Origin: CAZPLZ01 sp964587525
GTDB lineage: Bacteria > Oederibacteriota > CAKKQC01
Assembly: GCA_964587525.1 (NCBI GenBank)
Contig: CAZPLZ010000006.1
Span: forward strand, 1-34,585
Direction of reading: 5' to 3'
DNA: 34,585 nt
The notes beneath the pieces were generated by a model. The model did not search any database. It saw nothing but the letters and a program-made list of their open reading frames with translations, and had not been told where the DNA came from. Of the stretch, positions 31,301 to 34,585 are shown one piece after another. The stretch's first letter is position 1. Every line of letters starts with the position of its first letter. The position numbers and the translations under genes were made by a program.

Positions 31301-32796
31301 GGCTTGCCCTCCTCCCAGAGTTCTCCGAGCTCACGTACGCGGATATTACGAAACTCAACTTTCATGTCAGGGATTCCCCCGTGTATCTGGAGCCCCACTG
31401 GCCCGGGCTCCGGAAAGCTCTCGTCATGATGATCAAGAACTTGCGCGCCGTTCAGCCAGATTGTAAAATGCGGCCCCTGCGCTTTGATGCGGATCCTATT
31501 CCAGTCTCCATCTTTCAGGAGACGTTCCACGTTTTTTGCCTTGGCGATGTAGCCCCTGCCCGACGCGTAAATGGAACAGGTCATGTCCCGCTTCAGGCTC
31601 CGGGAGATCCCGATCTGGCACTGCCAGCCCCGGCCCTTGCGCAGGAAAATCCCGCTGTCCACGTCGCCACTGAACCGCACCTCGGCCTCCAGGATAAGGT
31701 CTTGATAAAGTTTCTTCGTCTCCAGCACATGACCTCGGGCCTCCGGGTCTTGTCTCCCAACCAGCACACCATCTTCAACCGTCCACCAAGGATTCGGTGA
31801 GGGAACCTCCCATTCCGTTAAATCTTTGCCGTCGAAGATCAGCTCCAGTGTTGCTTCTCCCGCAAAGTCCTTGAATTTTCCGTCCAGATCCGCAGCTTTG
31901 GCATCGCCATCGTGGATGACCACGCGGTAGCAGAACGTGAGAGACTGGCCTTTCTCCAGGGTCAACGCCCCAGCGCCCTTGGACGATTCTCGTTCAAACG
32001 CACTCAAACCGAAGATGTTCGCGGTGAGCAGTCCGTATGTCCTGACATGCCACCGCGACGGGTGCCGCGGGTTTTCAGGGTGATCCAGCACCGCGATCCC
32101 ATAAGGTTTGCCGCCGATGCTCCCAGAAATATCGCACCACGCGGCTGGTTTCCCCCAGCACTCCTCCTCACCCTTCATACCTTTAGCGTTGGTGATGGTG
32201 GGGTTGTCAGAGATCTCTTTGGCCACGCGGACCGCGCATAGACCCGCTTCTTTGGTATCTCCAAAAGTGACCGGCCCAGACTCGGCCATAAAGACCGACG
32301 TGAGATCCAAACCCCTCGCCCCGTCGGGAAAGACAAAGAACCGCAGGGTGCGGTCCTCTCGAAGCATGGGCTTCCTCCCCTTTCCTTCCCAGACCAGGTG
32401 ATGGGTCATCATATCTCCCTCGATCCTCGGAGCGCTCAGAGAAGCTTGCCTCGGAGATTTGTCGTCTGCCTTTGCACCCTCCCAGAGATCCGCCCCGTTC
32501 ACATCTCCATGGGCTACCCAGAGGGAACGATGGTGAGGATGGTCCCCTCCGGTGAGGACTTGATCCGAGGTCACCTCGGTCCCGTCCGCCGCCAGGACCG
32601 GGTACAGGTACGGTCGCAGAAGCGCCTCCCCCTTCTCGTCCTTGAAATGGTACCGGGTAAAGAGCCGGCCGCCGATCTCAACTTCGATGAAGTTTTTGTT
32701 ATGGCTGAGCTTCACCGCCACCTCCGCTTGAGAGAAAGAGTGTAAGACCATTGTAAGCACGGCAATCGTGCCGATGTTCCAGAGAGCAAACAGCAT
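31297..32796 (-). CDS. DUF6807 (PmoA-like)-DUF1080 fusion protein, secreted
   Basis: This 499-residue protein joins two domains usually encoded apart. A signal peptide ends near SQA (residue 24). Residues ~25-310 are DUF6807, often labelled PmoA: RYHFKDEKGEALLRPYLYPV, GDHPHHRSLWVAHGDVNG with a His cluster (H86, H88, H89), and GIAVLDHPENPRHPSRWHVR. Residues ~315-490 are DUF1080 (LELIFDGKDLTEWEVPSPN, VDSGIFLRKGRGWQCQIGIS, the final MKVEFRNIRVREL). The PmoA label does not imply methane oxidation. With the coupled exported Gfo/Idh dehydrogenase it fits cleavage of an oxidised glycoside outside the cytoplasm. TTTAAT lies 6 bases before the ATG and no Shine-Dalgarno is seen. Confidence 0.85.
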   Translation of the reverse strand: MLFALWNIGTIAVLTMVLHSFSQAEVAVKLSHNKNFIEVEIGGRLFTRYHFKDEKGEALLRPYLYPVLAADGTEVTSDQVLTGGDHPHHRSLWVAHGDVNGADLWEGAKADDKSPRQASLSAPRIEGDMMTHHLVWEGKGRKPMLREDRTLRFFVFPDGARGLDLTSVFMAESGPVTFGDTKEAGLCAVRVAKEISDNPTITNAKGMKGEEECWGKPAAWCDISGSIGGKPYGIAVLDHPENPRHPSRWHVRTYGLLTANIFGLSAFERESSKGAGALTLEKGQSLTFCYRVVIHDGDAKAADLDGKFKDFAGEATLELIFDGKDLTEWEVPSPNPWWTVEDGVLVGRQDPEARGHVLETKKLYQDLILEAEVRFSGDVDSGIFLRKGRGWQCQIGISRSLKRDMTCSIYASGRGYIAKAKNVERLLKDGDWNRIRIKAQGPHFTIWLNGAQVLDHHDESFPEPGPVGLQIHGGIPDMKVEFRNIRVRELGELWEEGKP

Positions 32797-32802
32797 GAGC
32801 GT

Positions 32803-32808
32803 ATTAAA
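32803..32808 (-). promoter_or_regulatory. Candidate -10 box of the DUF6807-DUF1080 / Gfo/Idh operon
   Basis: TTTAAT on the minus strand (5 of 6 to consensus) ends 6 bases before the ATG at 32796, which would place transcription start at or beside the start codon. Confidence 0.35.
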
Positions 32809-32821
32809 CCATGCCAGCCAC

Positions 32822-32849
32822 CCCTCTCTCCCCGGAAGGGGGGAGAGGG
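32822..32849. repeat. Palindromic C-rich/G-rich repeat, copy 3
   Basis: CCCTCTCTCCCC (32822-32833) pairs with GGGGGGAGAGGG (32838-32849) across a GGAA loop with one mismatch. It lies between the HEPN-like gene end and the start of the DUF6807-DUF1080 gene. Confidence 0.6.
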
Positions 32850-32943
32850 TAGAAGGTCAGGTCCGTGTCAAATCAGAGTTCGGCACCGCCAAGCACGGGA
32901 CCGAGCTGGCGATCCGACTGTCCTGGGAGAGCCAAATGAACTT

Positions 32944-34269
32944 TCAATGGAATTTCGGAACATATTCCTCTTCGCCAGGATGATAATAGTCTGTGTCCAA
33001 TTGCGCTGATTCCCTCAAGAAAGCTGCGACCTTTTTCCTATCATCCTCCTCCGTAACGATAAACCCTTCCCCCTTCTCTATCCCTATACGCTCTCTGTCT
33101 TCGAGAACTTTATGCTCCTCGAGAATTTTTTTCCCGTATGTAATCCATGAACAATCGTGTTCCGTGATAAACACCCGCTGAACATCCGGCCTCATCGATT
33201 GAACGACTTTGACAACAAACTTACGTACTAGCCTGCGCGCCCTACTTGCTGTAGCTGTGGATAGTGAATGCAAATCACGAGCAATCCCATATTGTTCTTT
33301 AGCTGTGGGACCCCTAATCCAAAGAGGTTCGTCGTCTTGATAAATAAGGCTCGTCGCCATATCTTCGGTAATGTTTGCATGAATCAAGAGATTCCTTAAA
33401 AGAACGAAGTGCTGAATCGCTTTGATCAATTCGTCGGATTGCCTCAAGGGAGCACGTACAAACCCATCACAAAAATGCGCCATCTCGAGTATCTTAAATA
33501 CGAGATCATTCCTAATCGATCGATCGTATATTTCCCCTCTATACTCGGGTTTCTTCAAGAGCGTGTAGATAACATTCACAAAGCCTTCCAGACTTACAAA
33601 GGAGGAAATCAACGCCGAACGAAGGAGAGAAGCTACAATCTTGTCCTTAACGTTGCATTGATGCCGGTCTTCAGGCTTATCAGATCTTTCACAGTTTCGA
33701 ATTTCACCAATTACATTTCTCGCCTGAGTGAGAAGGTCGGCTGTTGTCTGGTCGTGCATGTGAAAGGTGTTCAATACAGTACGCTCGACAACGTCTTTGT
33801 CTAAAGTGTTTTTTGGTATCGGAAGTTTCGCAACTTCATTGACAATGACAGCTCGAAGATTCTTCGCTTCCTCCAGAAGCATGGGGGGAAGCTCATCAGA
33901 GTCGCCAAAGAAATCAAGGCTCCAACTATCCCAACGCACGAGGACCCCTATTGTACCTGACGGAAAATTAAATGCCCAAGCCAAGTCATAACGGTTAATT
34001 GCCACCTCCTTATCTGTGCAGTCGGCTTCCATATCATCGTTAATAAAGTACTGGACGCCAAAGCTGTCCAGCATGACTTTCCGGACTAGAGACCAGTGGG
34101 TCCTCGATGGGCTTTCCTCAATACTCTTTTTCCAGGAAGATAATTCCAGGTCTAACACCGGATGTTCCTTGCCCTCATACTCAACTTTGGGTTCAAATTT
34201 CCAGGTAGAACCTGAGGACTGAATCCAGGAGAACTCTCCTAATTCGTATTCTTTCAGTTTCTTAGTCAC
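32944..34269 (-). CDS. Unrecognised protein with a HEPN-like RNase motif
   Basis: This 441-residue protein is not of a family I can name. The N-terminal half (1-150) is mixed alpha/beta and rich in Trp and acidic residues (LAWAFNFPSGTIGVLVRWDS). Residues ~205-350 are helical and look like a large HEPN domain: a first helix SLLRSALISSFVSLEGFVNV and then LLRNLLIHAN, where R292-N-x3-H297 is the RxxxxH active-site pattern of HEPN ribonucleases. HEPN proteins are common in toxin, abortive-infection and RNA-processing systems. The start is GTG; an in-frame TAG lies shortly upstream. It is more AT-rich than the sugar genes, which suggests a separate origin. No antitoxin-like partner is visible, unless it lies beyond the right edge. 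Confidence 0.6.
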   Translation of the reverse strand: MTKKLKEYELGEFSWIQSSGSTWKFEPKVEYEGKEHPVLDLELSSWKKSIEESPSRTHWSLVRKVMLDSFGVQYFINDDMEADCTDKEVAINRYDLAWAFNFPSGTIGVLVRWDSWSLDFFGDSDELPPMLLEEAKNLRAVIVNEVAKLPIPKNTLDKDVVERTVLNTFHMHDQTTADLLTQARNVIGEIRNCERSDKPEDRHQCNVKDKIVASLLRSALISSFVSLEGFVNVIYTLLKKPEYRGEIYDRSIRNDLVFKILEMAHFCDGFVRAPLRQSDELIKAIQHFVLLRNLLIHANITEDMATSLIYQDDEPLWIRGPTAKEQYGIARDLHSLSTATASRARRLVRKFVVKVVQSMRPDVQRVFITEHDCSWITYGKKILEEHKVLEDRERIGIEKGEGFIVTEEDDRKKVAAFLRESAQLDTDYYHPGEEEYVPKFH

Positions 34270-34397
34270 GCTTGGATCATCTCTCTGTCTCTGATTCTAC
34301 ATCCCTGTCCCCAAGAAATATCTTGTCCTACCTTGCGAATCGTACAAAGGTTTCGTGAATTACCATCGCTACTGTCGCTCCAGAGACTCGACGCGGG

Positions 34398-34585
34398 TTA
34401 TTTAGGGATATCCCACCGGTATTCGCTGCCAACATCCGTAATAACGTCCTTAATCACATCCCGACTTTGAGTAAATACTCCAGTCATTGGCACACATTTG
34501 ACGCCATGAGCCAGAGAACCTAGCCGATCAACCGCACCGCTCCCCGCCGGACTGGACCAAATCACGCGGTTGCCTGAGCCAGCTC
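34398..34585 (-). CDS. C-terminal 61 codons of an unrecognised gene cut by the window edge
   Basis: On the minus strand a frame is open from the right edge to TAA at 34398-34400. It reads with protein-like composition, including GNRVIWSSPAGSGAVDRLGS, then LAHGVKCVPMTGVFTQ, ending SEYRWDIPK. It lies 128 bases upstream of the HEPN-like gene on the same strand, so it could be its operon partner. I do not recognise the family. Confidence 0.45.
   Translation of the reverse strand, partial: AGSGNRVIWSSPAGSGAVDRLGSLAHGVKCVPMTGVFTQSRDVIKDVITDVGSEYRWDIPK

Noticed and set aside
31297..32796. Methane monooxygenase role suggested by the PmoA label of DUF6807
   Set aside because: The domain is soluble and secreted with no membrane segments, and the context is carbohydrate metabolism; the label is a naming artefact.
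12335..32849. The C-rich/G-rich repeats as a CRISPR array
   Set aside because: Copies are kilobases apart, palindromic and variable, with no regular spacers or cas genes.

Overview
The window reads as a chromosomal stretch of an uncultured, fairly GC-rich bacterium. The gene content points to the PVC group (Planctomycetota, Verrucomicrobiota, Kiritimatiellota or Lentisphaerota): Gfo/Idh/MocA dehydrogenases with and without Tat signals, DUF1080 (3-keto-disaccharide hydrolase) and DUF6807 proteins, a ThuA-like protein, an S1 sulfatase, and GH2, GH9 and GH30-type enzymes. There is no rRNA or marker gene, so the phylum is an inference. I saw no tRNA, CRISPR array or intact insertion sequence.

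Layout. (1) 1-4.4 kb: the tail of a sugar-binding module protein, a GT-C membrane glycosyltransferase with TPRs and an ADP-ribosylglycohydrolase-family protein. (2) 4.4-6.5 kb: a toxin-antitoxin patch with HicB, a truncated HicA remnant and a complete AbiEi/AbiEii pair. (3) 6.8-15.4 kb: a GH2-like protein transcribed divergently from a three-gene sugar importer of the RhaT/LsrA type (ATPase fused to permease, second permease, lipoprotein binding protein), followed by a secreted GH30-like enzyme. (4) 15.5-16.2 kb: a Phd/PIN toxin-antitoxin pair. (5) 16.4-18.7 kb: a secreted GH9-type enzyme. (6) 18.7-25.6 kb: two divergent Gfo/Idh dehydrogenases, one of which heads a run with a nitrilase-superfamily hydrolase, an aldo/keto reductase, an NRAMP-related transporter without the metal motif, and a zinc alcohol dehydrogenase. 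(7) 25.7-32.8 kb: a ThuA / DUF1080 / sugar isomerase-epimerase operon divergent from a sulfatase, then a Tat-exported Gfo/Idh coupled to a DUF6807-DUF1080 fusion. (8) 32.9-34.6 kb: an AT-richer HEPN-like protein and the end of an unrecognised gene.

How the genes may work together. Secreted enzymes (GH9, GH30, sulfatase) would trim a sulfated or galactose/glucose-rich polysaccharide. The ABC importer would take up a monosaccharide or deoxysugar. The Gfo/Idh, DUF1080, DUF6807 and epimerase proteins fit oxidation-dependent (3-keto) glycoside cleavage. The 19.8-25.6 kb run looks like a separate, undescribed catabolic pathway for a sugar-like compound that may carry an amide or nitrile group.

A cross-cutting signal: seven genes that begin transcription units (start codons at 8864, 16364, 19771, 19848, 28256, 28323 and 32796) carry a -10-like hexamer 6-9 bases before the start codon and no Shine-Dalgarno sequence. 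This suggests leaderless transcripts. Several genes inside operons, or with longer leaders, have good Shine-Dalgarno sites or stop-start overlaps. Three copies of a C-rich/G-rich palindromic repeat also occur; one of them forms the C-terminal tail of the second permease.
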